Translations under genes and position numbers: made by a program
From: Microtetraspora glauca
Lineage (GTDB): Bacteria; Actinomycetota; Actinomycetes; Streptomycetales; Streptomycetaceae
Assembly: GCA_000721275.1 (NCBI GenBank)
Contig: JOFO01000037.1
Span: forward strand, 1-64,000
DNA length: 64,000 nucleotides
Reading direction: 5' to 3'
Shown: in pieces, positions 1-7,927 of the stretch
How positions within the stretch are numbered: the first letter of the stretch is position 1
Layout: each line of letters begins with the position of its first letter
The notes under the pieces: model-generated
Databases searched by the model: none
What the model saw: the letters and a program-made list of their open reading frames with translations, nothing else
Told to the model about the DNA's origin: nothing

Positions 1-190
1 CTCGCACTGGAACGGCTACAAGCTCGACTTCAGCAAGTACACGTGCCTCGGGAACTACATCAAGAACACGTTCACCTACATCGGCGTCCGCGGCGACGGT
101 GCCCCGCAGTGGCGCTCCGGCGCCGGTAACGTCTACGCCGACGAGGGCAACCACTGGGACGTGACCTTCTACAACTGCGGCGGCTGCTGA
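1..190 (+). CDS. C-terminal end of a secreted LAS/M15-type peptidase-like protein (5' truncated)
   Basis: Only the last 62 codons are in the window; reading frame 2 is open from the first base to the TGA at 188-190. The visible peptide begins SHWNGYKLDFS, which fits the H-x6-D zinc-ligand pattern of LAS peptidases (VanX/VanY/M15, D-Ala-D-Ala and peptidoglycan-cleaving enzymes). Near the end it has GNHWDVTF, which could supply the catalytic acid or third-ligand region. Cysteines at C-T-C-L and in the terminal YNCGGC suggest disulfides and so an extracytoplasmic protein. The family assignment rests on these two motifs only, because the N-terminal half and any signal peptide lie outside the window. 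It is followed by a GC hairpin and is probably unrelated to the carboxylase genes downstream. Confidence 0.5.
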   Translation, partial: SHWNGYKLDFSKYTCLGNYIKNTFTYIGVRGDGAPQWRSGAGNVYADEGNHWDVTFYNCGGC

Positions 191-205
191 ACCGGCCGCC
201 CCACC

Positions 206-240
206 GCGCGCGGGTCCCCCCAGCCCGGGGGCCCGCGCGC
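206..240 (+). terminator. Rho-independent-type hairpin after the peptidase-like gene
   Basis: GCGCGCGGG and CCCCC on the left arm (206-220, one bulged T at 215) pair with GGGGG and CCCGCGCGC (227-240) across a 6-nt loop. The hairpin starts 15 nt after the stop codon. Only a short T tract (cttt) follows, as is usual for Streptomyces terminators. Confidence 0.7.
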
Positions 241-394
241 CGCCTTTGTAGGACCCCCACAAGCAAAAGGGGTCTCCGGCTGTGGACTCGCGCCCCGGCC
301 CCCACGGTTCTGTCCGTCCCCGCCAGGAATCGACACGCGAGACTGTACGGAGTCGACGGCGGGGTTTCCTTGGTCCAGTTCGTAGGGTCGGTAC

Positions 395-1978
395 ATGACC
401 CTTGTCGACGAGATCCCGAGCGAGCCCACCGACGCACGTGGCCGCGTCGCCGAACTGCACGTCCTGCGCCAGCAGGCGCTGGCCGGCCCCAGCGAGCGCG
501 CGACCGAGGCCCAGCACGCGAAGGGCAAGCTGACCGCGCGCGAGCGCATCGAGCTGCTCCTCGACCCGGGTTCCTTCAACGAGGTCGAGCAGCTGCGCCG
601 GCACCGCGCCCAGGGATTCGGCCTGGAGGCCAAGAAGCCCTACACCGACGGCGTCATCACCGGCTGGGGCACCGTCGAGGGCCGCACGGTCTTCGTCTAC
701 GCCCACGACTTCCGGATCTTCGGCGGCGCCCTCGGCGAGGCCCACGCCACCAAGATCCACAAGATCATGGACATGGCCATCGCGGCCGGTGCCCCGCTGG
801 TCTCCCTCAACGACGGCGCCGGCGCCCGCATCCAGGAGGGCGTCTCCGCCCTCGCCGGCTACGGCGGCATCTTCCAGCGCAACACCCGGGCGTCCGGCGT
901 CATCCCGCAGATCAGCGTGATGCTCGGCCCGTGCGCCGGCGGCGCCGCCTACAGCCCGGCCCTCACCGACTTCGTCTTCATGGTCCGCGAGACCTCGCAG
1001 ATGTTCATCACCGGCCCGGACGTCGTCAAGGCGGTCACCGGCGAGGAGATCACCCAGAACGGCCTCGGCGGCGCCGACGTGCACGCCGAGACCTCCGGCG
1101 TCGCGCACTTCGCGTACGACGACGAGGAGACCTGCATCGCCGAGGTCCGCTACCTCCTGTCGATGCTCCCGCAGAACAACCGCGAGAACCCGCCGGCCGT
1201 CGCCTCCGAGGACCCGGCCGACCGCCGCTCCGACGTCCTGCTCGACCTCGTGCCCGCCGACGGCAACCGCCCGTACGACATGCACAAGGTCATCGAGGAG
1301 CTCGTCGACGACGGCGACTACCTGGAGGTCCACGAGCGCTGGGCCCGCAACATCATCTGCGCCCTCGCCCGCCTCGACGGCCAGGTCGTCGGCATCGTCG
1401 CCAACCAGCCGCAGTCCCTCGCCGGCGTCCTCGACATCGAGGCGTCCGAGAAGGCCGCCCGCTTCGTGCAGATGTGCGACGCCTTCAACATCCCGATCAT
1501 CACCCTTCTGGACGTCCCCGGCTTCCTGCCCGGCGTCGACCAGGAGCACGGTGGAATCATCCGCCACGGCGCCAAGCTGCTGTACGCCTACTGCAACGCG
1601 ACCGTGCCCCGGATCTCGCTGATCCTGCGCAAGGCCTACGGCGGCGCCTACATCGTCATGGACTCCCAGTCCATCGGCGCCGACCTGACGTACGCCTGGC
1701 CCACCAACGAAATCGCGGTCATGGGCGCCGAGGGCGCCGCCAACGTGATCTTCCGCAAGCAGATCGCCGAGGCCGAGGACCCCGAGGCCATGCGCTCCCG
1801 CATGGTCAAGGAGTACAAGGCCGAGCTGATGCACCCGTACTACGCGGCCGAGCGCGGCCTCGTCGATGACGTCATCGACCCCGCCGACACCCGCCAGGTG
1901 CTCATCCGGTCCCTCGCCATGCTCCGCACCAAGCACGCCGACCTGCCGTCCCGCAAGCACGGCAACCCGCCGCAGTAA
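395..1978 (+). CDS. accB: Acyl-CoA (acetyl/propionyl-CoA) carboxylase beta subunit, carboxyltransferase
   Basis: At 527 aa this is the usual length of actinobacterial PccB/AccB carboxyltransferase subunits (about 530). The whole protein is the biotin-dependent carboxyltransferase fold. Early on it has the family motif HAKGKLTARERIELLLDPGSF. The N-terminal half contains GGALGEAHATKI and GARIQEGV with GPCAGGAAYSP (acyl-CoA oxyanion region). The C-terminal half contains DVPGFLPGVDQEHGGIIRHG and the GGAYIVM region (carboxybiotin side). It transfers CO2 from a biotinylated alpha subunit, encoded elsewhere, to acetyl- or propionyl-CoA, supplying malonyl- or methylmalonyl-CoA for fatty acids and polyketides. 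The adjacent epsilon subunit and gene order match the S. coelicolor AccB-AccE pair (SCO5535-5536) rather than PccB-PccE. The ATG start gives the conserved N terminus; the ribosome binding site is weak (a TAGGG about 9 nt upstream). Substrate preference cannot be read with certainty. Confidence 0.92.
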   Translation: MTLVDEIPSEPTDARGRVAELHVLRQQALAGPSERATEAQHAKGKLTARERIELLLDPGSFNEVEQLRRHRAQGFGLEAKKPYTDGVITGWGTVEGRTVFVYAHDFRIFGGALGEAHATKIHKIMDMAIAAGAPLVSLNDGAGARIQEGVSALAGYGGIFQRNTRASGVIPQISVMLGPCAGGAAYSPALTDFVFMVRETSQMFITGPDVVKAVTGEEITQNGLGGADVHAETSGVAHFAYDDEETCIAEVRYLLSMLPQNNRENPPAVASEDPADRRSDVLLDLVPADGNRPYDMHKVIEELVDDGDYLEVHERWARNIICALARLDGQVVGIVANQPQSLAGVLDIEASEKAARFVQMCDAFNIPIITLLDVPGFLPGVDQEHGGIIRHGAKLLYAYCNATVPRISLILRKAYGGAYIVMDSQSIGADLTYAWPTNEIAVMGAEGAANVIFRKQIAEAEDPEAMRSRMVKEYKAELMHPYYAAERGLVDDVIDPADTRQVLIRSLAMLRTKHADLPSRKHGNPPQ

Positions 1979-2002
1979 GACTTCAGCAAGGAGTCCACCG
2001 AA

Positions 2003-2206
2003 GTGACCACGCCTGCCACAGCCAACCTGCTCCGCGTCGAGAAGGGCCACGCCGACCCCGAGGAGCTGGCCGCCATCACCGCGGTCCTGCTCGCCCGGGC
2101 CGCCACCCAGCCCGAGCCGGCCGCCGCCCGCCACGGCCGCAGCACCGCCGGCTGGCGCCGCCTGGAGCGCGAGAACGGCTTCCGCGCCCCGCACAGCTGG
2201 CGCTGA
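2003..2206 (+). CDS. accE: Acyl-CoA carboxylase epsilon subunit
   Basis: This 67-aa protein follows accB after 24 bp. The GTG start has a good AAGGAG at 1988-1993. The sequence contains the conserved N-terminal segment LLRVEKGHADPEELAAITAVL and ends with a basic/aromatic GWRRLERENGFRAPHSW segment, the signature of actinobacterial carboxylase epsilon subunits. In the known AccA-AccB-AccE complexes this small subunit binds the beta subunit and raises activity. The segment between is Ala/Pro-rich and variable. It is clearly cotranscribed with accB and the pair is closed by a long hairpin. Confidence 0.88.
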   Translation: MTTPATANLLRVEKGHADPEELAAITAVLLARAATQPEPAAARHGRSTAGWRRLERENGFRAPHSWR

Positions 2207-2224
2207 CGCCCCCGGCACACGCGA

Positions 2225-2259
2225 AAGGGCCCCCGCTCCTGACAGGAGCGGGGGCCCTT
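2225..2259. terminator. Terminator hairpin between accBE and conservon 1
   Basis: A 17-nt perfect inverted repeat, AAGGGCCCCCGCTCCTG at 2225-2241 with its complement at 2243-2259, forms a near-continuous stem. It begins 19 nt after the accE stop. On the opposite strand it also lies just downstream of the cvnD1 remnant, so it may act in both directions (A-rich left flank, TT right flank). Confidence 0.85.
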
Positions 2260-2295
2260 CCGCGTGGCGGTGCCACCGGGAGCCCGGCGGGACGG

Positions 2296-2566
2296 TTACC
2301 GCAGGCGGGCCATGAGGGCGTGCTCGACGAGGGTGATGAGCGCGCTCTTGGCGTCCGCGCGGTGGCGGGCGTCGGTGGTGATGATGGGGGTGTCGGGGCC
2401 GGATGCCCGCGGACGCGGACGTCATGACGGCCTCGGTACGCAGCGGGTTGATCTCCGAGACGGCGCCGACGAACGTGGTCTTGCCCACGCCGAAGCCGCC
2501 CGCCACCACGATCTTCGCGCTGGTGGTAGAACGGGCCGCGCCGCCGCTAGAGCTTGCGAAGTCCAC
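2296..2566 (-). pseudogene. cvnD: cvnD1 remnant: conservon small GTPase-like protein with internal deletion and frameshift
   Basis: Read on the minus strand from a GTG at 2566 (overlapping the cvnC stop by 20 nt), the start is that of a CvnD Ras-like GTPase: VDFASSS, then a P-loop GGFGVGKTTF and EINPLRTEAVMTSASAG. Just after this the sequence jumps to the C-terminal end of the family (GPDTPIITTDARHRADAK through ALMARLR and TAA at 2298-2296) in a different reading frame. A normal CvnD is about 190 aa. Here roughly half the gene, including the switch and base-recognition motifs, is missing and the frame is broken. The last 99 bases are identical to those of the second cvnD remnant. This is either a real lesion or an assembly collapse between the two cvnD copies; I favour the latter. 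Confidence 0.8.
2303..2401. repeat. 99-bp exact repeat, copy 1 (3' end of cvnD1)
   Basis: Bases 2303-2401 are identical over all 99 positions to 7223-7321. They encode, on the minus strand, the last 30 or so residues of CvnD. Flanking bases diverge immediately on both sides. The right edge of the repeat is exactly the point where both cvnD genes lose their middle. Confidence 0.95.
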
Positions 2567-3116
2567 TGAGCACCCTTTCGAGCAGTGTCACGTCTGGCTG
2601 ACCGCCGGCGGCCTCGTCGCCGCCGGGCTGGTGAATGGCGACAAGTCCGGCCTCGGCCAGGTCGGCGACGAGGATCCGGGCAACGCCGAGGGGGATGGAG
2701 AGAAGGGCCGAGATCTCGGCGACCGACTTGATCTCGAAGCACAGCCGGCAGATCCGCTGGTGCTCGGGCAACTGCCCCTGCAGCCGGGACGGATCGGCGG
2801 TCGTGCTGACCAGCGCCTCGATGGCGAGCTGGTAACGCGGCCGGGTGCGGCCGCCGGTCATCGCGTACGGACGCACGAGCGGGTTGTGCCCGCCGCCGGC
2901 GCCCGCGCCGCCCGCGGCACGCTGGGCCACCGGCTGCGCCTGCTGCTGCGGCTGCCCGTAGGGCTGGTGGACACCCTGTCTGCTGGGCGCGGAAGGGAAG
3001 TTGTACCGGTTCTGCGCGGCGTCGCCGTGCGGCGCCTGATGCGCGTCGAAACCGTTGTAGGGGTTCGCCCCCGGGGGTGTTCCCACGTCTCCTCCTCCGA
3101 CTGCTTCGCGGTCCAT
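2547..3116 (-). CDS. cvnC: Conservon protein CvnC, DUF742 family (conservon 1)
   Basis: This is a 189-aa protein. Residues 1-75 are a low-complexity Pro/Gln/Gly/Asn-rich segment. From the motif PYAMTGGRTRPRY onward comes the conserved DUF742 domain, with LPEHQRICRLC, SVAEISALLSIPLGVARILVADLAEAGLVAIH and the C-terminal DVTLLERVLSGLRKL. The helix pattern in the middle is winged-helix-like. CvnC proteins are thought to sit with CvnB and the GTPase CvnD at the membrane sensor CvnA in a eukaryote-GPCR-like assembly; the biochemical role of CvnC is not established. It lies 63 bp downstream of cvnB and its 3' end overlaps the cvnD remnant by 20 bp, so translation would be coupled. Confidence 0.9.
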   Translation of the reverse strand: MDREAVGGGDVGTPPGANPYNGFDAHQAPHGDAAQNRYNFPSAPSRQGVHQPYGQPQQQAQPVAQRAAGGAGAGGGHNPLVRPYAMTGGRTRPRYQLAIEALVSTTADPSRLQGQLPEHQRICRLCFEIKSVAEISALLSIPLGVARILVADLAEAGLVAIHQPGGDEAAGGQPDVTLLERVLSGLRKL

Positions 3117-3179
3117 GTCCCTTGGAGCCGCGTCACCGCACCCTAACGGTGCGGTGACCTGAAACGCACTCTGTGTCTG

Positions 3180-3602
3180 TTAGTTGAGAAGACTTCCCTG
3201 GAGCTCCGCCCGCAGGTCCGGGGTGAGGACCGAGCCCGCCCGGTCCACCAGCAGGGCCATCTCGTAGCCCACGAGGCCGATGTCCGACTCCGGGTGGGCC
3301 AGCACGGCCAGCGAGGAGCCGTCCGAGACCGACATGATGAAGAGGAAGCCGCGCTCCATCTCCACCACGGTCTGGTTGACCGCGCCGCCCTCGAAGATCC
3401 GGGAGGCGCCCGCCGTCAGCGAGGTCAGCCCGGACGCGACCGCCGCCAGCTGGTCGGCACGGTCCCGGGGGAACCCCTCGGACATGGCCAGCAGGAGACC
3501 GTCGGCGGAGACCACCACCGTGTGGGACACCCCGGGGGTGTTGTCCACGAAGTTGGTGATCAACCAGTTCAGATTCTGCGCCGCCTGGCTCATCGCGCTC
3601 AC
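3180..3602 (-). CDS. cvnB: Conservon protein CvnB, roadblock/LC7 domain (conservon 1)
   Basis: This 140-aa single-domain roadblock/LC7 protein has the diagnostic beginning LNWLITNFVDNTPGVSHTVVVSADGLLLAMSEG, here given only in part (TPGVSHTVVVSADGLLLA). It continues with the helix DRADQLAAVASGLTSLTAGAS and the final TPDLRAELQGSLLN. Roadblock proteins act as GTPase-associated platforms; in conservons they pair with CvnD. The GTG start at 3602 directly follows the cvnA stop, separated by one base. An ATG at 3593 is an alternative start. It is almost identical to the CvnB of conservon 2 (differences such as AVNQ/PVAQ, FIMS/FLMS, ESD/ECD), so the two genes were duplicated or are kept alike. Confidence 0.93.
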   Translation of the reverse strand: MSAMSQAAQNLNWLITNFVDNTPGVSHTVVVSADGLLLAMSEGFPRDRADQLAAVASGLTSLTAGASRIFEGGAVNQTVVEMERGFLFIMSVSDGSSLAVLAHPESDIGLVGYEMALLVDRAGSVLTPDLRAELQGSLLN

Positions 3603-3603
3603 A

Positions 3604-6600
3604 CTAACGCTCCTGGTTGTAGGTATTGCCCGGGCCGAGGCCCGATCCGTTCGTGTCCGACCCCGCGGTGCGTCCCTGCTGGACGCCCCGGCGCAGGTTG
3701 CTCAACCTGCCCCGGACGTCCTCGGGCGCGCGGGAGACCTGGGGGCCGCCCTGCGGGGTCTGCTCCGCGGTGCCCTCGACCAGGTTGGCCTTGGGGACGC
3801 GCCGGGGGAGACCGGACGGAGTGACCCCGCCCGCCTTCGGCTCGCGGAGCTTCTTGGCCTGCTCCCAGCGCTCGTCATTGGCCGAGCGCCACTCGCCGGA
3901 GCCGTCGTTCTGGTGCTGCTGCTGGTCCTGCCCCACCGGCGGGGCGGGCTGGGCCGGCGGCGCGGGCCGCTGCGCCTGCGGCGCCTGCGGGGCGGCACCG
4001 CCGCGGCGCGGCAGACCGGCGTCGGTCAGTCCGCTGCCGGTGTCCGGAACGGGACTGGGAGCCGGGGCCGGACGGTCGAAGCCTACGCGCTCGGCGCCCT
4101 GTTCGGGAGCGGCCTGCGAAGATTCCGATTCCGGCTGGTAACCCTGGTCGAAAGCACCCTGGTAGGAGCCCTGCGCGGGCCACTCGTCCTGGTGGGAACG
4201 GCCTTCGAACGCCTGGTCGTAACCGGAGTGGGCCTGCTCCTGGGTGCCGTACGGGGCTTCCGCATACGCCTGCTGCGGGTACGCCTCGGACTGCTGTCCG
4301 TACCCCGCGTGCTCCTCGTAGCCCTGCTGCTGGGGGTAGCCGTAGCCGTCCTGCGGCTGCTGCTCGTAGCCCTGGGCGTACTCCTGGCCGTACTCGCCGG
4401 CGTACTCCTGGGCCTGGCCCTGCTGCTCGTACTCCTGGACCGGGGCCTGCTGCCCGTACTCCTGCGGGTACTCCTGGCCGTAGCCCTGCTCCTGGGCGTA
4501 CTCGCCGCCCTGCCCGGACTCCTCGTACGGCGTCCCCTCGCCGCCGTGCACCTGGGCCTCCAGGGCCGCGCGGCGCTCCTCGCGCATCAGCGAGCGGTTG
4601 ACCGGGTCGAGGCTGCGGCCGTCGGCCTGCTCGTACCGCGAGTCGTCGAAGCCGAGCTCGGCGGCGGTCCGCATCGGGGCCGCGGACTCGAAGCCGCCCT
4701 GCTGCTGCTGAGGGATCATCTGCGAGACGGTGAAGTCGTCCTGCACCGGCTGCTCGCCACCGCCACCGTGCGTGATCGCGTCCGGCAGCATGACCAGCGA
4801 GGTGGTGCCGGCCTGCTCGCCCGAGGGGCGCAGCTGGACCCGGATGCCGTGCCGGTCGGACAGCCGGCCGACCACGAAGAGGCCCATGCGCTGGGAGACG
4901 GCCACGTCCACGGTCGGCGGGTTCGCCAGCTTGTGGTTGATGTCCGCGAAGTCCTCGGCGGTGAGGCCGATGCCCTTGTCGTGGATCTCGACCATCACGC
5001 GGCCGTCGGGGAGACGGGTCGCGGTGACGCGGACCTTGGTCTGCGGGGAGGAGAACGTGGTGGCGTTCTCCAGCAGCTCGGCGAGCAGGTGCACGAGGTC
5101 GGTCACGGCCTGGCCGTGGATCTCGGCGTCCGGCACGCCGGCGATCTCGATGCGCTCGTACTGCTCCACCTCGGAGGAGGCGGCGCGGAGCACGTCGACC
5201 AGCGGGACCGGCTGGTCCCAGCGGCGGCCCGGCTCCTCGCCGGCGAGAACGAGGAGGTTCTCGCCGTTGCGGCGCATGCGGGTCGCGAGGTGGTCCAGCT
5301 TGAAGAGGTTCTCCAGCTGGTCCGGGTCGGCCTCGTTGTTCTCCAGGTCGGTGATGAGGGTCAGCTGGCCCTCGATCAGCGACTGGTTGCGGCGCGACAG
5401 GTTGGTGAAGATCGCGTTGACGTTGCCGCGGAGCATGGCCTGCTCGGCGGCGAGCCGGACGGCCTCGCGGTGGACCTGGTCGAAGGCCCGGGCGACCTCG
5501 CCGATCTCGTCCTGCGAGTCGATCGGGATGGGCTGGACGCGGGTGTCGACCCGGCCCGGCTCGGTCCGGGACAGCTGGTCGACCAGCATCGGCAGGCGCT
5601 GCTCGGCGATGCCGAAGGCCGCGGTGCGCAGCTCGCGCATCGAGCGGCTCATCTGGCGGGCCATCATCCCGGCCAGGATGAAGGCGGCGAGCAGGGCGAT
5701 CACGACGGCGGCGCCGGTGACCCAGGCGTCGGTCTGGGCGTCGGAGGAGATGGCGGTGGCCTCGGCCACGGCCTTGTCGACGAGGGTCTTCTCGACCTCG
5801 CTGTAGCCGTCGAACTTGGCGGTGGCGATCGCCAGCCAGGCGTCGGCGGTGATGCCCTGGGCGGAGAGGGCCTTGACCGCGTCCGCGTCCTCGGCGGAGC
5901 CGATCAGGCCGGCGACGCCGGAGTAGACCGAGCCGTCCTTGCCCTTGGGCAGGGTGACGTCGGCGGCCCGCATCTTCTTCTCGCCCTCGGCGGCCTTGCC
6001 GGCCATCACCTTCTTCAGGCGCTCGACGTCCTCGGCCGTGCCACCGGAGTTGTACTCGCCGAGGGCGATCTGCTCCAGGTAGTTGTACGAGTTGAAGGCG
6101 ACCGACTGCTGGGCGAAGACGGAGTCCTTGGCGCTGGGCCGGACGAGCAGGTGGGTGCCGATGGAGCGCTGGAGCGAGCCGGCGGCCTTCGCGAGCTGGA
6201 TGGCGTAGACGGTCCGGCCGTAGCTGGTGATGTTGCCGGTGCCCAGGCCGAGCTCGTTGGAGAACTCCATGAGGTAGTGCTGGACGCCGGTGTAGCCGAG
6301 CTGGGTGTTCACCGGGTCGAGCGCGGCCGTGTAGGCGGCCTTGCGGAGCGCGGCGAGCTTGGGCTCCTCGTTCTTGAACGCCTGGAGGCGCCGTTCGAGG
6401 CCCTGCCCCGACGGCATGTTCTTGACGGCCTCGTCGAACTTCGCGCGGGCCGCGTCGGTGGCGGCGTACGCCCGGGTGATGTCCTCGCCGCCGCGGTCCT
6501 TGCCGGCCAGCAGCGGGGCCGCGGTCAGGTCGCGCTCGTCGAGCAGGGCGGTGGAGTACTCCGAGGCGGCGCGCACGATGAGCGCCGTCTTCTCGGCGTC

Positions 6601-6852
6601 CTGGGCCTCCTGCCAGGTGTCGATCGACCCCTTCACCTGGAAGCCGCCCATGACCAGGCCGACGAGCACGGGTATGAGGAGGATCGCGTTCAGGCGGGTG
6701 GGCACGCGCCAGTTGCGCGGGGACAGCCGGCTGGAGCTGCCCCGGGGGGCGGGTGCGGGCGCGGGCGTCACCGGTACGTCCGCGGGCGACACCGCGCCGC
6801 GCGACGGCGGGGTGAAGTTGCCCCGCGCCTCCTGCTCCGCGGAGCCATCCAT
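3604..6852 (-). CDS. cvnA: Conservon sensor CvnA, histidine kinase-like membrane protein (conservon 1)
   Basis: This is 1082 aa from the ATG at 6852 (MDGSAEQEARG), preceded by a weak GAGG. Order of parts: Pro/Ala-rich cytoplasmic leader; TM1 about residues 54-72; a helical extracytoplasmic nitrate/nitrite-sensor-like (NIT) region about 80-370 containing the typical ERDLTAAPLLAG; TM2 about 376-397; HAMP-like linker with the conserved RAFDQVHREAVRLAAEQ; a dimerisation-like helix with H521 in LFKLDHLATRMRR; and a HATPase domain with N-box ELLENATTF (about 592) and G1 box EIHDKGIGL (about 622). Residues about 700-1050 are low complexity, very rich in Gln/Tyr/Glu. The last 80 residues carry SGLPRRVPKANLV and APEDVRGRLSNLRRG, shared with the other CvnA. 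It is the likely signal input of the conservon. Longer N-terminal extensions are open but look non-coding. Confidence 0.92.
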   Translation of the reverse strand: MDGSAEQEARGNFTPPSRGAVSPADVPVTPAPAPAPRGSSSRLSPRNWRVPTRLNAILLIPVLVGLVMGGFQVKGSIDTWQEAQDAEKTALIVRAASEYSTALLDERDLTAAPLLAGKDRGGEDITRAYAATDAARAKFDEAVKNMPSGQGLERRLQAFKNEEPKLAALRKAAYTAALDPVNTQLGYTGVQHYLMEFSNELGLGTGNITSYGRTVYAIQLAKAAGSLQRSIGTHLLVRPSAKDSVFAQQSVAFNSYNYLEQIALGEYNSGGTAEDVERLKKVMAGKAAEGEKKMRAADVTLPKGKDGSVYSGVAGLIGSAEDADAVKALSAQGITADAWLAIATAKFDGYSEVEKTLVDKAVAEATAISSDAQTDAWVTGAAVVIALLAAFILAGMMARQMSRSMRELRTAAFGIAEQRLPMLVDQLSRTEPGRVDTRVQPIPIDSQDEIGEVARAFDQVHREAVRLAAEQAMLRGNVNAIFTNLSRRNQSLIEGQLTLITDLENNEADPDQLENLFKLDHLATRMRRNGENLLVLAGEEPGRRWDQPVPLVDVLRAASSEVEQYERIEIAGVPDAEIHGQAVTDLVHLLAELLENATTFSSPQTKVRVTATRLPDGRVMVEIHDKGIGLTAEDFADINHKLANPPTVDVAVSQRMGLFVVGRLSDRHGIRVQLRPSGEQAGTTSLVMLPDAITHGGGGEQPVQDDFTVSQMIPQQQQGGFESAAPMRTAAELGFDDSRYEQADGRSLDPVNRSLMREERRAALEAQVHGGEGTPYEESGQGGEYAQEQGYGQEYPQEYGQQAPVQEYEQQGQAQEYAGEYGQEYAQGYEQQPQDGYGYPQQQGYEEHAGYGQQSEAYPQQAYAEAPYGTQEQAHSGYDQAFEGRSHQDEWPAQGSYQGAFDQGYQPESESSQAAPEQGAERVGFDRPAPAPSPVPDTGSGLTDAGLPRRGGAAPQAPQAQRPAPPAQPAPPVGQDQQQHQNDGSGEWRSANDERWEQAKKLREPKAGGVTPSGLPRRVPKANLVEGTAEQTPQGGPQVSRAPEDVRGRLSNLRRGVQQGRTAGSDTNGSGLGPGNTYNQER

Positions 6853-7215
6853 GCTGCGCCTCACTCGACCAACAACCTCTCGGCGTCGGCACCTACGTCG
6901 TGCCGGTGTTTCGTTCAGGGCCGTACTACTCGGGAGTTCATGAATTGCAGCACGTGAAGGGGGTCCGTTCCAAACACTGGGACGGGGCCCCGGTCCGTGG
7001 CCCACGCCTCGCATAAAACGGGCATAAAGAGCGAGCCCCGCCAAATGGCGGGGCTCATGTGAGCGCAGCGACACCGACCGGATGCGTCGGGTGTCCGAGA
7101 CGCCCCCGATTCTCTGTCGAAATGTTATGAAGCCCGGGCCGGCCGTGGCGAAGGCCACAGCCGCCCTCCGGACGGCCCGGTCCCGGGGCATATGACAACT
7201 GCCCTGGTGAGCGGC
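6853..7215. other. 363-bp intergenic region between the two conservons
   Basis: It holds the presumed promoter of conservon 1 (minus strand, nearer 6853) and a hairpin that ends conservon 2 (7033-7056). The segment 7057-7200 is less GC-extreme, with patches such as ctctgtcgaaatgttatgaag, and no open frame there looks coding. I could not identify a convincing -10/-35 pair. Confidence 0.5.
7033..7056 (-). terminator. Terminator hairpin of conservon 2
   Basis: GAGCCCCGCC at 7033-7042 and GGCGGGGCTC at 7047-7056 form a perfect 10-bp stem with an AAAT loop. On the minus strand the stem is followed by a gctctttat tract. It lies downstream of the conservon 2 genes and upstream of cvnA1. Confidence 0.7.
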
Positions 7216-7380
7216 CTACTTGAGGCGGGCCATGAGGGCGTGCTCGACGAGGGTGATGAGCGCGCTCTTGGCGTCCGCGCGGTGGCGGGCGTCGGTGGTG
7301 ATGATGGGGGTGTCGGGGCCGACGATCTTCGCGCTGGTGGTCGGTCTGGCCGCGCCGTCGTTAGAGCTTGCGAAGTCCAC
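7216..7380 (-). pseudogene. cvnD: cvnD2 remnant: GTPase-like protein reduced to 54 codons
   Basis: Minus strand, GTG at 7380, TAG at 7218-7216. The first 20 codons (VDFASSNDGAARPTTSAKIV) are the CvnD N terminus. They are fused in frame to GPDTPIITTDARHRADAK and ALMARLK, the C terminus. The whole centre, including the P-loop GGFGVGKTT that should follow AKIV, is absent: about 130-140 residues are missing relative to a normal CvnD. The frame stays open, so a 54-aa peptide could be made, but it would have no GTPase site. It overlaps the cvnC2 stop by 20 bp as in an intact conservon. The break is at the same point of the C-terminal region as in cvnD1. Confidence 0.8.
7223..7321. repeat. 99-bp exact repeat, copy 2 (3' end of cvnD2)
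   Basis: Identical over 99 bp to 2303-2401. It is bounded on one side by the cvnD2 stop region and on the other by the deletion junction. Confidence 0.95.
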
Positions 7381-7771
7381 TGAGCACCCTTTCGAGCAGT
7401 GTCACGTCCGGCGTGCCGCCGGCTTCTCCGTTGCCCGGCTGGTGGATGGCCACCATGCCCGCCTCGGCCAGGTCGGCCACGAGGATCCGGGCGACACCGA
7501 GCGGCATCGACAGCAGGGCGGACACCTCGGCCACCGACTTGACCTCACGGCACAGGTGGCAGATGCGCTGGTGCTCGGGCAGGAGCGTGGCGAGGTGCGC
7601 CGGGTCGGCCGTGGTGCTGACCAGCGCCTCGATGGCGAGCTGGTAGCGCGGCCGGGTCCGGCCGCCGGTCATCGCGTACGGACGGACCAGCGGCTGGTCG
7701 CCCTCATGACCGTACGGATCGTCCAGGGACGAGCCGCCGTACGGATCGTGAGTGGCGGGGGGCGGGGTCAT
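7361..7771 (-). CDS. cvnC: Conservon protein CvnC, DUF742 family (conservon 2)
   Basis: This 136-aa protein has the same DUF742 domain as its paralogue at 2547-3116 (PYAMTGGRTRPRY, LPEHQRICHLC, SVAEVSALLSMPLGVARIL, VTLLERVLSGLRKL). The N-terminal low-complexity segment is much shorter, with a repeated Asp-Pro-Tyr-Gly element (DPYGGSSLDDPYGHEGD). The conserved domain is highly similar between copies, while the leader is unrelated, so the leader is probably a flexible spacer. It starts with an ATG at 7771 and lies 156 bp downstream of cvnB2, a wider gap than in conservon 1. Confidence 0.9.
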   Translation of the reverse strand: MTPPPATHDPYGGSSLDDPYGHEGDQPLVRPYAMTGGRTRPRYQLAIEALVSTTADPAHLATLLPEHQRICHLCREVKSVAEVSALLSMPLGVARILVADLAEAGMVAIHQPGNGEAGGTPDVTLLERVLSGLRKL

Positions 7772-7927
7772 GAATCCTCCGGGCGTGACAGCAAGCCTTC
7801 TGCCGTCTGATGGGGCCGGTGGGGGGCCGGATGGGGCGGCCGGACGATTGAACGGTGCCGGGGGCGGTACGTGTGGGGGACGTACCGCCCCGTCGGGGGG
7901 AGAGGTGCTGGGGGCGGGTGGGGACCG

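Noticed and set aside
3280..6957. Very long plus-strand open frame (over 1200 codons) opposite cvnA1
   Set aside because: Its predicted protein is an Ala/Gly/Leu/Val/Arg mixture typical of the antisense of a high-GC gene, and cvnA1 on the other strand has full domain structure.
6853..7191. N-terminal extension of cvnA1 to an upstream start at 7191
   Set aside because: The added 113 residues have no conserved character and cross the terminator hairpin of conservon 2; the ATG at 6852 fits the family.
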